A DNA stretch of 64,000 nucleotides from Osedax fenrisi. Taxonomy: Eukaryota; Annelida; Polychaeta; Sabellida; Siboglinidae. The stretch lies in the NCBI GenBank assembly GCA_964019155.1, contig OZ025240.1, positions 28,932,749 to 28,996,748 of the forward strand. Reading direction: 5' to 3'. Position numbers and translations under genes: made by a program. The notes below the pieces were generated by a model, which worked only from the letters and a program-made list of their open reading frames with translations, was not told the DNA's origin and did no database searches. Positions 43,559-55,744 of the stretch are shown piece by piece. Position 1 is the stretch's first letter; each line of letters opens with the position of its first letter.

Positions 43559-44070
43559 TTATAATGCTTTTTTCCATTGTCGTCTAACAACATGCATAAT
43601 GGCTAATGCAACCCTAGAAATGGTATCCACTAGCATAGATTCTTCATATAGAGTATTTATTAATCTATACATATTCATGTTTTTATTATTTCTGGTATTA
43701 ATCAGATTATGTAACCATGTGAACCATTCAGGATCATTATTAGTTATTATGAATTCTTTATGAATATAATTATAATGCATAGATATTTTAATACTTCAGT
43801 TAAATAGCAGAAATTAAAATTTAATAAAAACTAAAATAAATAATTAATATATATATAAGAAGTATTTTTATATCGTAAATGTGTTATAGATGATGAATCA
43901 AACAAACTTATAAATTAACCAATTTGACGATCCATTTATCCAATTTTTTTTCAAAGTAATTTATTAAAGGTATATATTTAACATCCGTATAATGTTTTGA
44001 TTTTAAAAGTTGAAATACAATATACAAACTCTATCTGTCGATTTATCATATGGTAACGCCATTATTCGGC
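43559..44070 (-). pseudogene. MULE-type transposase C-terminal relic (copy 1)
   Basis: The upstream piece (about 43920-44050) reads YIPLINYFEKKLDKWI. The downstream piece (43559-43780) reads ITNNDPEWFTWLHNLINT, then MNMYRLINTLYEESMLV and VVRRQWKK. The series Y-FE-W...TNN..E.W...L........Y..I..L..E is the C-terminal hallmark of FLYWCH-linked MULE transposases of invertebrates. It is separated by frameshifts, with no catalytic D/E left. Confidence 0.7.
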
Positions 44071-44099
44071 TTCAATTATAAAGTTCTTTCTGTAGACCA

Positions 44100-45050
44100 T
44101 TTCTACAATCTACTATTCGATAATAATTAATACAGCTATAGAATAGAAATTTGCTTATTAGTTATATTAAAATGTAAACACGATACAACATTTCACAACC
44201 TTTTTCCATAAGGTCTAGCTAATATGGAAGGCGTCCACCCATCTTTACGCTGGGCATCTCACTACGAGCCATCATCCATTCTGCGCATAACTTTTAGTAC
44301 ACAATATTATAAAAGCATATTTTATGATTTTAAGTGTACCCTTATGATATCAATATACACTTGCAATTTTGTAAAGGATTTAGTTGGTGGTGAGAATATT
44401 AAGTGTTGATCTGTATCTCTCTATAAAGAGTATATAATTATATATATATATATATAGATTGGTATCTATTCAAATATTTCTCATAGTAACCATTAAATCT
44501 GCAATCAAGAATGAGTTTGGTAAAGATGAAGTATTTAATTCAAAATGAATAGATAGTGTATTTGTTCGCACTTCTCGCATTATTAATATTCCTTGCCATA
44601 TTTATCGGATTAATTATGGCATCTTTAGTTAATACTGTATTCGTTATATCAAGATCACTCCTATATGTATCACAAATATGTATATAGGATTAGTTATCTA
44701 TATGTATATATATATATATAATATATTATGAATTTGTATGTATACTATAAACTTTTAAATTAAGAATTATTCTACTCTGATCATATTATATTAATGTTAT
44801 ATTATTTCTAGCTTTACCTACCTGGTATTATACCTAACTAAATTTTATATTTTTAATTATTAAATTAATTATATAAACAATTAATAAATGTCATAAAATG
44901 TTTTATAAAATATTTATACATATTTAGTTCTCCATAACTTCGATGCACTATCTGTAGCTTAAGAGTGATTATTGAATTAAATATGGGTCCACCAATATTC
45001 AACTCAATAATACCTAATATATAGTATGATAAGTCAACAAATTGTATTAA
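44100..45050. other. AT-rich spacer
   Basis: A GC-richer block at 44210-44300 has short open frames on both strands but no recognised domain. Confidence 0.45.
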
Positions 45051-45054
45051 TTTT

Positions 45055-46145
45055 GTAATAACCTACCACCAATCTCCTATCATGATGATCTCCATAATAG
45101 TCGTAATCACCGAGTTGGTTTATTATTTGAGTAAGTGGACATTTTCCACTCCTTATCATTCTTTTTATATTTTGTAAGTAGTATTCATAATGTAATGAAG
45201 AATTGTCATCTAATGGGTCATATTCCTTAACATCATGAAGTAAACTATGGACAATATATACATAATCGCTCTTTGAATAAGAATTTACCTCTTTCTACAA
45301 AAAATACCAACAATTACATTGTATATTCTATATATATATATATAAATCAATTGTATATAATTGTTTTGAACATATTGAACAATAGATATTACTATATTAA
45401 GTGATAAAAAATGATTATAATAATCGTTATGTACTCTTAATATGCCCTTTAAAATGAATTTACCGGTGTATAATAAAAAATTTATAAATTATGTTGTCTT
45501 GTATCTATCATAATATCTTATTGACTTTTCTACAGAATGTATTTGGAACAATAGATATTACTATATTAAGTGATAACAAATGATTATAATAATCGTTATG
45601 TACTCTTTAATATGCCCTTTAAAACGAATTTACCGGTGTATAATAAAAAATTTATAAATTCTGTTGTCTTGTATCTATCATAATATCTTATTGACTTTTC
45701 TACAGAATGTATTTGGTATACACCGTTCAACTATTTTCAAACGAGAATTAATATCTTTAAAATTTCTTTTTGAGTCTATATGACGTGTATTTATAGCTCT
45801 TTCTTTTGACATATATATTTTAAGTATGTTTTTCATAACGCCTAATAAAGTACAATGCATATAATCAATATTAAAAGCCTTTACCTATCTATTGGAAGAT
45901 TACTTAATGGGGTATTGTTGATGTAAATTATGATGTAAAGGATATTGTGTGATTCTAAAATCAGAATCAGTTCTTTTAATAAAATGTGTACCAATAAATA
46001 CATTGGAACCTTGAATACGTTTACCTAGTATTAAACATTTATCTTATCCGTGTTGCGTATTATATAATTTAGTACCTTTAACTAATGCTTTTGCCGGTGC
46101 ATCACAAATTATAATCCTATATACTATAATACACTTATATAATCT
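45055..46145 (-). pseudogene. CACTA/EnSpm-like transposase relic
   Basis: Minus-strand order: IICDAPAKALVKGTKLYN (46140), CLILGKRIQGSNVFIGTHFI, then VKAFNIDYMHCTLLGVMKNI (45880), SRLKIVERCIPNTFCRKVN, and finally VYIVHSLLHDVKEYDPLDDN with NIKRMIRSGKCPLTQII (45300-45060). This succession (CDAPA, D.MH...LGV, CIP..F.RK, HSL.HL..D...GPLD, LKR..R....PL) is the large metazoan transposase family usually filed under EnSpm/CACTA; the superfamily label is my recollection. Stops and a tandem duplication disrupt it. Confidence 0.75.
45377..45718. repeat. Tandem duplication of 171 bp inside the CACTA-like relic
   Basis: Two copies start AACAATAGATATTACTATAT and both end near CTACAGAATGTATTTGG. Each contains an AG acceptor-like TTTCTACAG, so an intron-exon boundary was duplicated. 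Confidence 0.92.
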
Positions 46146-46539
46146 AATATTATATATATAAAACCATCGATATTCATACCAGTTTTGAGTAAATCTTTTA
46201 TGGAATCTACTGAATCGGAAATAAAATTAAGATTTTGGTTTTTTTTTACCATAAGTCATCGCAATCGGAAAAACAAAATCATTAACTGACATAAGTATTG
46301 GCCATAAAGATTATATTGAACTTTTGAATAATGGCAGACCATTGATATATATGGAAAAACGCCAAAATACGTTATGTATGCAGATATATATATATATAAT
46401 TTAATGAAAGATATATGCATGTGATTATACTGACGGTATAAATACATATATTGTAAACGTCGACATATGTTTGCAAGTATATATATATACTTTATGGTAA
46501 CGTTATGGATAATGACTATTTTAGATGATGAATAGATTG

Positions 46540-47040
46540 ATATTGGTCATATTTTCATTATGATTAATCAAATATAGTATATGAATGTAATTGATTTAAT
46601 ATGACAAATTAAATTGATGAATGAATACGCTATTAATAAGTAATGGTATAAACAACTTAAATAAACCTTGTATCCTAAGATGTGTGCAGTCAATTACATC
46701 GATCACATACAGGAGCTATTAAAATCATCATTTTGTTACATTCAGTATACTTTTGTAATTTATATTCACAATTTTAAATAAATGTAGTGATAAATATTAG
46801 ATATAATGTTATGTTTGAAGAGAAGGTATGATATATGAACATTAGGTTTAATATGAAATAGAATTTTTTTGATATTGGTCATATTTTCATTAAGAAATTT
46901 ATGAAAATTAAATTTATGAATTAATATTTACGCTATTAATAAATAATGGTATAAACAACTTAAATAAACTTGTAATATGTATGCAGTCAATTACACCTAC
47001 CACATTTGGAAAGCCAGCAATAGTTTAAATGCCACTTTTT
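46540..47040. repeat. Degenerate direct duplication (about 320 bp apart)
   Basis: GATATTGGTCATATTTTCAT occurs near 46539 and 46872. Both copies run into ACGCTATTAATAAGTAATGG-like and GCAGTCAATTACA strings. Confidence 0.85.
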
Positions 47041-48287
47041 GCTTGGCGATGTGTTCTATTTAAGTGATATCTTGAATAAAGTTCATCGTCGCTGTAATAA
47101 GTTTAATATATTTAATATTAATGTAACAACTAATCATCAGTAATGGTATATTATATTATATAATTTATTTAATTTATAATTTATATATATATACCTACTG
47201 TTGATATCTTTCCAACTTCTATTACATTCATCCCCAAATTCATTTACTAATTCCTCTTCCAAATTCATATTGGAGTTATACAAAAATTTAATATTTATAT
47301 ATATATTATACATACATATTAATAATATTTATACAAACATCGGAAATGTTTTCATACCAGATATTATTCCCAGTAAACATTTTTAGTACAATACAGATAT
47401 ATACCAGTACGATTTACTAGTACGGTATGATACCGTAGAGATATTGTGTGATATAGAGACACTTATACTCATATACCAATACAGTATATCAATATATATC
47501 GTTATATACCAATATTTCTATACCTGTATATACCGGAACACTTTCCTATTATTTAAGTAATATATCCACATATATATAAGTATATACCGATACACATGTA
47601 CTAGTATCATAACAATGATAAATAAGTCCATACGTACTTATAATCCCCATTTTTAACATCAGCAAATTAGTTATAAACTAATAAATTACCCCTAATATGC
47701 CTACGACTTACAATTATATATTGAATCTACATCTTTTTATTTTTTATAAATTAAATAATAATAATAATATAAATTATGAATTTATATTATGTATAAGAAT
47801 GTTATGATACTATGTCGTATCACATTCTTCGCCAGTGGATATATGTTCTTGTCTTCGTTCCTCTTTCTTTTAAGTGTACTATTATATTATAGTACATATA
47901 TATAACTAAACTATTTACGAAATATTAAAATATAAATATAAGTTAATGGTTAAAGTTTGTCTGCAGACAAACATAGTAAAACCAGTATATATATATTCAA
48001 TTTACTCCAATATGGACACCTTAAATACACGGGTACACCATAATTCACATATGTACGAACATCTACATATCCATACAAATAATATGATTTATAATAAAAT
48101 GTAACCTTTGGTTCTTTAATTTGATGCATATAAGCATTTGTAGGCTTATTATATAGCTTTATTTATATCCGCAGTCCCGTAATTCTTCTCTAAAATATCT
48201 ATTGTTAATGATAATTTTATTAATAATATTCTATTTGTTCTCAATAATGTATAATACATATAATAATATAAAATACAATAATGCATT
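47041..48287. other. AT-rich stretch, no gene recognised
   Basis: Irregular TATACCAGTACG-like strings occur between 47390 and 47620. Nothing else is recognised. Confidence 0.5.
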
Positions 48288-48295
48288 GTGTTCGG

Positions 48296-49001
48296 TAGGG
48301 TTGTAAAATTTCAAATACTTGTAAGGCTTCGAAGCCATCAAATCTTAAAAATCAAGGCTTCGAATCCAATAAAAAAAATTAAAATCCTATAATCAAGGCT
48401 TCAAAGTCTTCACATCCAAAAAAGTAAGGATTCGAAGCTATCAAATCCAAATTGAAACTTTAAAGTTTATACAATAAAGGTTATAAAAAATAAATATAAA
48501 TAATGGGTAAGAATAAAATATATATATATCTATATTTATTCAAGATTATTGTTTAAAAAGATTAATTTGTCAGATGAGTCTTCTGAACTACTAACATGTG
48601 TTGTATTTGATGCACTCATTTTATAGATTTATAGATACAAATTTAAATATAAATATTCAAGAGTTTATGAACTGCAGTATTTAAAATGTATCGCCAAAAG
48701 GTGACGTGACTGGAATTAAATTAATTACACATAAATATATATATAAAAAAGTTTATTTAAATTATAACCATAATTATTAATTACTAATTACATATAATTA
48801 AATAAGTATTGTTATATGTATTATAATATTAATTATTCATTATTTAAAAATAAAATTCGAGTCCTATTTTAAATACTCAACTCGAAAATTCACATTTGAG
48901 ATTCGATTAGAAAAATATTCAAATGGACTCGAAAATTATAGACTCGGCTCGACATTTTATCACTAGGACTCGAGATGTGGACTCGAATTTTTACAACCCT
49001 A
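48296..49001. mobile_element. Non-autonomous hAT-type element, 706 bp, with 8-bp TSD
   Basis: Ends TAGGGTTGTAAAATTTC and GAATTTTTACAACCCTA are inverted copies. The flanks carry an exact 8-bp duplication, GTGTTCGG (48288-48295 and 49002-49009). The left interior has CAAGGCTTCGAA repeats, the right interior GGACTCGAAAATT repeats. No transposase. Confidence 0.95.
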
Positions 49002-49009
49002 GTGTTCGG

Positions 49010-49646
49010 TACTATTACATGTTAATATATTTATAAATTTGTTAAAGATATTTCTACATATACTTTTTATTATAGATTTTATAATAATATAATTATTAAT
49101 ATGCGAAAAATACTAGATGACTAAAATAACAATAATCATAGGGTATAAATATATATATATAATACTAACCATACACCATAGTATATGCCATGCTATCAGA
49201 AAAATTCACCAGATTATTTTTTCCTTTAAAGGAAACACCTTTCATATTTATAAATTTGTTATCATCTTCCTCACTGCCTCCCCCAGATTTCTCCCTCCAA
49301 TACAATAAGCTAATTCCTTATACTGAAATGTACAAAATATTAGTAATACAATTAATGTAAACATAGTAGGTTTCATTACATAGTAGGCCTACATAGTATG
49401 CCTATATACATGCATTAATGAGTAATTAATAATCCAGATACTTAAATTTGTCAAATACTAACATATTTTCCGATTTCACATTAAAGATATATTATCTTAC
49501 AATATATTTTAACTTATAAATATTTATATAACTTATAAGGACCTTATAAGGATTTATATTTAAACATTAATCAGTTTTTAAATAATTTATAATAATATAT
49601 ATTTTATTATTAATTTATTATAACACACTGTAGTGTTTATATGAAT
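49010..49646. other. AT-rich spacer downstream of the Ulp1-like gene
   Basis: No feature recognised. Confidence 0.55.
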
Positions 49647-50079
49647 TTATTGGAAGTAACTTAGCATTGCATTGCATATTTTTTTCCTATATTCTATTAC
49701 ACCAGATTGATTAATAGATTTCATGTCTCCATTGTCCTTCATAAATCCTTCTGCGTGCATTAGAAGGAAAATCCCACAACTTAATGCATCACTTTCAATG
49801 CCTCCAGTAAGTTGTTCATATACCCATGTATATGAATTATTATTGTAAAACATAGCATGTCTATTAAAATAAAATTGTATGTAGTAATTAAATGAATGAT
49901 ATATAAAATACTTACATGAATTGTTTCACTTCTTTATCATAGAAGTGTAATCCCATTGAATCAATTGTATTAATTATCTTTTTTGCGTAATTAATTATTA
50001 AAAATACCCAATGGATATTATTAATAAATGGTATGACTACTTTATTGTATTTTATTGCTACATATTCTACCCTGTTTTG
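49647..50079 (-). CDS. Ulp1-like C48 cysteine protease domain, two exons
   Basis: Exon A (50079-49916) reads VVIPFINNIHWVFLIINYAK and then TIDSMGLHFYD, giving the catalytic His (HW) and Asp (DS). It ends at a consensus donor, CAT|GTAAGT. A 55-bp intron (49915-49861) ends TTTTAATAG. Exon B (49860-49647) continues in frame through YTWVYEQLTGGIES and DALSCGIFLLMHAEGF, with the catalytic Cys in SCG, to a stop. The usual Gln upstream of Cys is probably the Q of EQLTGG. The family cleaves ubiquitin-like modifiers such as SUMO. The region upstream of 50080 has stops, so the N-terminus is missing or mis-spliced. It lies downstream of a MULE transposase relic on the same strand, so it is probably transposon cargo. 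Confidence 0.7.
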
Positions 50080-50567
50080 TTATTTACAATTATATGAAAC
50101 ATTGTATTTAGATAGTCGCAGTGGTAATATTTCGCTAGATGAAACAATAAGCCATTTATGATATTGTCATTGAGATAAGCTGTCTATGCTTTCTTGGTTA
50201 ATTATATATTTATGTAGTCTTATATTATGTTGTATTATACATAAATTTGTAATATTTATAATAGTTGTTTGATTCCTTCTTAACTTAATATTCTTCTTAT
50301 CAACATAATTATTGTCAACATAATTAATGGTTGCATTAATAACATCAATTGTTTATCCACATCGCTTGGATAACTGTTGTCACCATGGATACCAATCTAT
50401 AATAATTATTTATTTTGTAGGGACAATTGACTATCACATTTGTACTAACAAGTCTTTTGGTTGAGATCCGTGTGCAAATTAAATAGCCACCTGCATCTAG
50501 TTATGACATTAAACTGACTGATCCTCTTGAAAATGCATCACTATATTTATTTAGTATTTTATTCGTG

Positions 50568-51560
50568 TTAATATATATCTACATATTTTATATATAAATA
50601 AGAACCGAACAAACTAAATATATATTTATATATATATATAAAAACCATATTCTTTAATTTATTTGTATCATATAGAAGCATAGAAATAATATTATTAACA
50701 TTAATTGCCTCATTTTGGAGAAGAGTTATCAAATGATAAAATGTAAAATTACATTCTATTAATTGAATATATATATACTTACTTGCGGCTCGCAGAATTA
50801 TTATATTATCAAAACAGCCTGTGCTATGCTGTTTTCTATAAACGAAGCACATTTGTATGGGATATAATGTGTTCATCACCCATGTTTGTTCAAAATATCG
50901 TGCAAACTCCATGCAAATATTATAATATAATGTTTTTTTATACTGTATTGTAAACTGTTATAATGTGGGACTATGGTAGGAGAGGTAATCCCATTAATTG
51001 ACGCTTAATCTAGAGACAAAATATATATATACAGTCAAATTTATATATTCATTAAATATTTTTAATTTAATTATAATTATCAATGAACCCCATTTAATAC
51101 TTCATCCTTGAAATACAATTTCAGAAGTCCCAACATTTGGATCCATCTTATTAATCACTATTTAATAATTCACATATATTTATTTAATTTATTTTCACAT
51201 TATTTAATACTTGTCAAAAGTGGAATAAACATCCCTGTCTATTCACAGTAAGCATTATGTCGCACATCGAATTCAGAAGAGCCACTTCAAATTCACTGAC
51301 TATACCGCATATTTTTCTGCGGCACAAGATTAACAATTGATTTCAATATATGTTTATAAGTAATTTCTGTACGGTTGCTCATACGAACATAAATGATTCG
51401 TACTTGTCTTTCTTTATAAATATCAATTGTATATTAGCTTTTCACATACAACATATTAGGAGACTAGTTCTCACTCGACCAGATCTTGAAATTGCTTTCC
51501 ATCGTTCTCTATCCATCATTAGTATTCTTAATTCGCAATCGCAGTCATTCTTTAATAATT
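50568..51560 (-). pseudogene. MULE-type transposase relic (copy 2), upstream of Ulp1-like domain
   Basis: From the 5' side: YKHILKSIVNLVPQKN, then EFEVALLNSMCDIMLTVNRQ followed by GCLFHF (the D-E-x-A...GC.FH part of the MULE core), and at 50912-50760 EFARYFEQTWVMNTLYPIQM with a decayed TNN..E.WH motif. Frameshifts and stops separate the pieces. The order transposase then protease on one strand recalls MULE and KDZ-type elements known to carry Ulp1-like proteases. Confidence 0.7.
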
Positions 51561-51599
51561 TTATAATTTACTTAGTAAGTAATAATGTATATATACATT

Positions 51600-52690
51600 G
51601 ATCATTGATTACAAATAATATATACATTATATATAGAGAAGTTTACCATGTATCAGCATTAGTTAAATGCAATAATTGTTATTTTTTATATAGAATAATA
51701 AGACTATATTTATTTCAACATATATCGATAAATTCAAAGTTTAAGAATAAGACATTCTTTTCAAAAACTGTAACGATATTCCATATGATAAACTCTTCGG
51801 AAGTCCAGTTTCCTTTATTACCTATTTTAATTAATTGTTAATTGTATATCATATCTAAATTGATTTAAAATTTAAAATAATTCTATAGTGGCATAACAAA
51901 TTGTATACAATAATAATTCAATAATCCTATACCTATTCAAATAGTTCATGGTTTCCATTGCGTAGTAAACTCAGTGACGCTGTCTATTAGTTTTTGCCTG
52001 ACTTTACATTTTTGTAAAATATCTATTAATAATAATATAATATAATATTCATTTATATAATTGTAATTATATTATAATGATTACATTTATAATAGAATAA
52101 TAATTATTCTAAATAAGCATTTTTAATATGCGGAACTATAGTTTTATGATTGTACTCGCATTCTTCGCAAAAGTCTGGACAAATTCATATTAGGATGTTA
52201 GTTAGTTTTTCTATATAAATATTATCTTTTTTTTATTAATCATTTTTGTAACAAAAGTAAATATATTATCAGACAAAAACTGTAAATCTTTTACTAAAAG
52301 TAAGCTTAATAAATATGTGTAATAAGTAAGAATAAAGTTGTAATGTTATAAATATAATATATTTATTTATTAATAGTTTATTAATAATAGTTTTGAATAA
52401 TAGTTTTGAATAATTACATTGTGTGTGTTCTGTGGCCTCCTGTTGATTATTAATAATATATATATGTATATAATTAGACATATATTATAAGTTACAGCCT
52501 ATAACGTATAGGTTGTATATCATGGATGATGTATCATAGATCATATGGCAATGGTAATTACAGAATTTCATTATTTTTATAATAAATACTTTAAATTTGC
52601 CTATGATATATGATACAAATGCTGCATGCGATAACATTTTTAGCCGGAAATGTCTTCGGGTCGGGTAAACATTTTATCATTTATATAAGT
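51600..52690. other. AT-rich stretch, no gene recognised
   Basis: Possible 5' part of the MULE-like element, but no motif could be read. Confidence 0.45.
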
Positions 52691-52744
52691 ATATGTTTGT
52701 TATATTATGTTGGGTATATAGAATGTTGTAAATTTCAATTATAT

Positions 52745-53185
52745 ATTCACTTTCATTTTATTTTAATGAAAGTTTATGAATAACATAGTCTTCATCATCA
52801 TTATTGTACAGCATAGTTATTAATTCTTCAATAATTTCTTTTGAAATTATAAACTCATATTTTTTTTTTATTAAAATTATCGAAATAATTTTATTTTTGG
52901 ATTCCAATTAATTTTGAAAATTTATTCCATTAAATTTCATGTGATAATTGTATGTGTCTAAGTTAATTATCACGACGAATTTGCTCTTTATATGATTTTA
53001 TGACTTTTGATTTTTTTTGCAAACTATCAGTGTTTTCTTTTCCAGAAGTTTCACAGAAATGGCAAATCACTGTTATTACTTCATATTCTACGTTTATTTC
53101 TCCTAAACAAATTCCATATTGGACTGAATGCTTCTTATTAAATTTAAATTTCTTTTTTTACTAATTGGTTCCTCTAAAGCTTCCA
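52745..53185 (-). pseudogene. Zinc-finger-like transposon protein fragment
   Basis: The minus strand reads KFNKKHSVQYGICLGEINVE and then VICHFCETSGKE, a C-x2-C half of a BED-like finger. Further on it reads LDTYNYHMKFNG and YEFIISKEIIEELITMLYNN. This resembles the N-terminal region of transposon-derived BED-type proteins. Several stops. Assignment to a superfamily is not possible. Confidence 0.45.
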
Positions 53186-54060
53186 TTTAAATAATAATGA
53201 AGTGAATTTTAATAAATTTTATTTTTAAATAAATGGAAGGAAATAAACAAAGATTATTAGAATTAAAAAATGCTAAATAGCAGAAATAATAAATATATTG
53301 GATTAATCTGAATAATTACATTATCATAATGACTAGATGAACACAATTATTAAGTAAGTATTTATATTGAAGTTACTCCTTAATTAAAATGATATATAAA
53401 CTAATTACTCTTATTTAATGGTATAATCTTTCAGAAATTTATATTACATTTAGTGTATTTTTAAATTGAACACTTTTTAAAAATTTACACAAATTTTAAT
53501 AAAATCCTGCAAATTCTTGCAATTTGCACGAATTTGTCTATTCCTGGTCATGGTTCAATGTATGTCATGTGATGAAAAATGTGATCGTTTTATGCCAATT
53601 AAATTGAACATTTCGTTTTTCCATTCGTATATTTGAATAACGAGCGGAAAACAACAACCTTTTTCAGTGTTTACACCTTTTAGATGAAAATAATATTACA
53701 TAAAATTCACAAAAAAAAACTAATAAATATACATTTTTACACAAATAATAATCAGTATTTACACCTTTTTCATTATTGTTTTATTGTATTTATTTTATGT
53801 TTTATTGTTTTTAATTAAATACGAATAATTTTTCAACTAAATCAATTTTTCATATATCCACTTTGTATTCGGTTTTAAAATTAAAAGTCTCACTAAATTC
53901 TATATCCACCAGGTATTATATAAACATATTAAATGATACCCTGGCACTTGATATGTTACATCGTTATATTACCATATAACGTTTACCCCACTGTATATCC
54001 CTAATAGTTGTTTACTACTAACAACCTGATGGCGTATTAACCCTACTTAATACCCATCAG
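53186..54060. other. AT-rich spacer before the NVL-like relic
   Basis: The last bases, TTAATACCCATCAG, form the acceptor of the first NVL-like exon. Nothing else is recognised; no upstream NVL exon could be read. Confidence 0.6.
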
Positions 54061-55740
54061 GATACTACGAGTACTCTGTAAAGGTCTGTACCTCTCCGAT
54101 GATTTCACAACGCTAGCCCCTGTCTGCTCCGGTTATGTGGTGACTGATCTAACATCCCTGGCTAGAGAGGCCGCTATCATTGCTGTTGACAGGTTTCACA
54201 CTAGTCTAGTGACTGTAATGGACTGTATGTGAAGTGTGTGTGAAAGTGTAGTGTGACGAGGGTTGTCCTTGTTCGCATGATATCAACTAGCCAATCGGTG
54301 AGCTAGATTAGCGTATATAAGTAGGAAATCTGTATATAAGAGTAAGATTGGTCTCAGCCAACAAAGCAATATTATTTGTCTAAAATATATATAGCTTATA
54401 TCTTATAATCAATACAATTCATTACTTTTAATGTCAATATTATATCTTTAATAAAGAGATTTTTATAATTTTTTTTAATTTCACCCTATTGTATTTATTA
54501 ATATTTTTATATATTTTAATATATATTATATGCATCATCAATTTTGTATATTACAGAATTGCTTTTTTTTTACAAAATATAAATGAAGTAGGAAATTATT
54601 ATAATAAGCAATTTAAATGTATAGTTGCGGAATAGTTATGTTTTATTTACTCACCAGGGTGATTCCGCTGTCAGAGTCGTTAATCAACTAATTACTGAGA
54701 TGGATGAGCTTAATCAAGTGTTCATACTGACTACCACCCGATGATGTAATAGAGCCACCCATGCTATGTCATGGTGGCAGACTTGATAAGATACTCTATG
54801 TGGGCCTGCCAAGTGAACATCATCAAGATAATATACTGAACACTCTCACCTAGGTCAGATGTTGTTGTTGTTATTGTCTCTATTGTTATTGCTACTGTAC
54901 CGTGCTGTAACCATCGATATAGTGAGAAAGTGGACCTGTGTAATTGAATGTAGTGTATGGCACTTTATGAAAGGGGTCAGCAATACCTAATAGCAATACT
55001 AAATACCTACTCAATTTTAAATTATTATTATTTATTTATATTGATTATTATGATCAATTTTAATATACTATTTGCACTAAAAATAATTGTTATATATATA
55101 TATATATATAAAATACAACATATCAACATTCATCAAAATATTAATATTTAAATAAATTTTAATTGAAGATATACTATTGTATTGACATATAATCTAAATC
55201 TATATAGATAGAAGTTACTTATATCTATTTCTATAACTATTTTACTTTTAAATATTATGATTAATATCCTATAAAATCACTGATGCCATTTTTGTAATAA
55301 AAGTACTATTCGCTTAGCTATCCACTATCTTTATATCGATATCTCTATTGTTATTGCTACTGTATCTCTGATCATGTTAATTTACAATTCTAATATAGTT
55401 AATGAGATTACCTTCTAATGTTGTATAATAATATAATAAGTGTACATCATTATCAAACTGATTACAAAATAATAATCTATAACTAATCTATAAATTATTT
55501 TAAGTACTATTTCTAAATTACTATATAAGTCATATAAGTCATGTAAGTTAATATTTTATCTAATTTAACATTAAAAACTTCAATAGTTAGATATTTTAGA
55601 ATTATTTTCATAATTGATTACATAACTATCGTATTAATGCATATAATCTATTACATTTTATTTAGAATGGAATCAAGCAGAAACTAGATAATGGTGTAAT
55701 ACTAAATGATATAGCTGTTCGGTGTAACAATTTCACATTA
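54061..55740 (+). pseudogene. NVL: Unprocessed pseudogene of NVL (nuclear VCP-like AAA ATPase)
   Basis: Three exons with splice sites match NVL in order. Exon 1 (54061-54192) is intact: ILRVLCKGLYLSDDFTTLAP and then GYVVTDLTSLAREAAIIAVD, the end of the first ATPase domain, closing at CAG|GTTTC. Exon 2 (54658-54853) follows TTTACTCACCAG and reads GDSAVRVVNQLITEMDELNQ, VFILTTT, a 2-base frameshift, then VIEPPMLCHGGRLDKILYVG. Its final codon is TAG at TAG|GTCAG. Exon 3 (55666-55740) reads NGIKQKLDNGVILNDIAVRC and NNFT. The segment with the second Walker A and B motifs, expected between exons 1 and 2, is absent. NVL acts in 60S ribosome assembly in the nucleolus. Retained introns rule out a retrocopy; segmental duplication with decay is likely. 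Confidence 0.85.
54193..54657. other. Intron region of the NVL-like relic
   Basis: The first half (54190-54370) is GC-richer and may hold deleted or unrelated sequence, but no NVL D2 motif such as GPPGCGKT is readable. Confidence 0.5.
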
Positions 55741-55744
55741 GTTA

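Noticed and set aside
54957..55151. 64-aa ORF in the NVL-like intron
   Set aside because: Ends in TA repeats and lies between two NVL-like exons; no domain.
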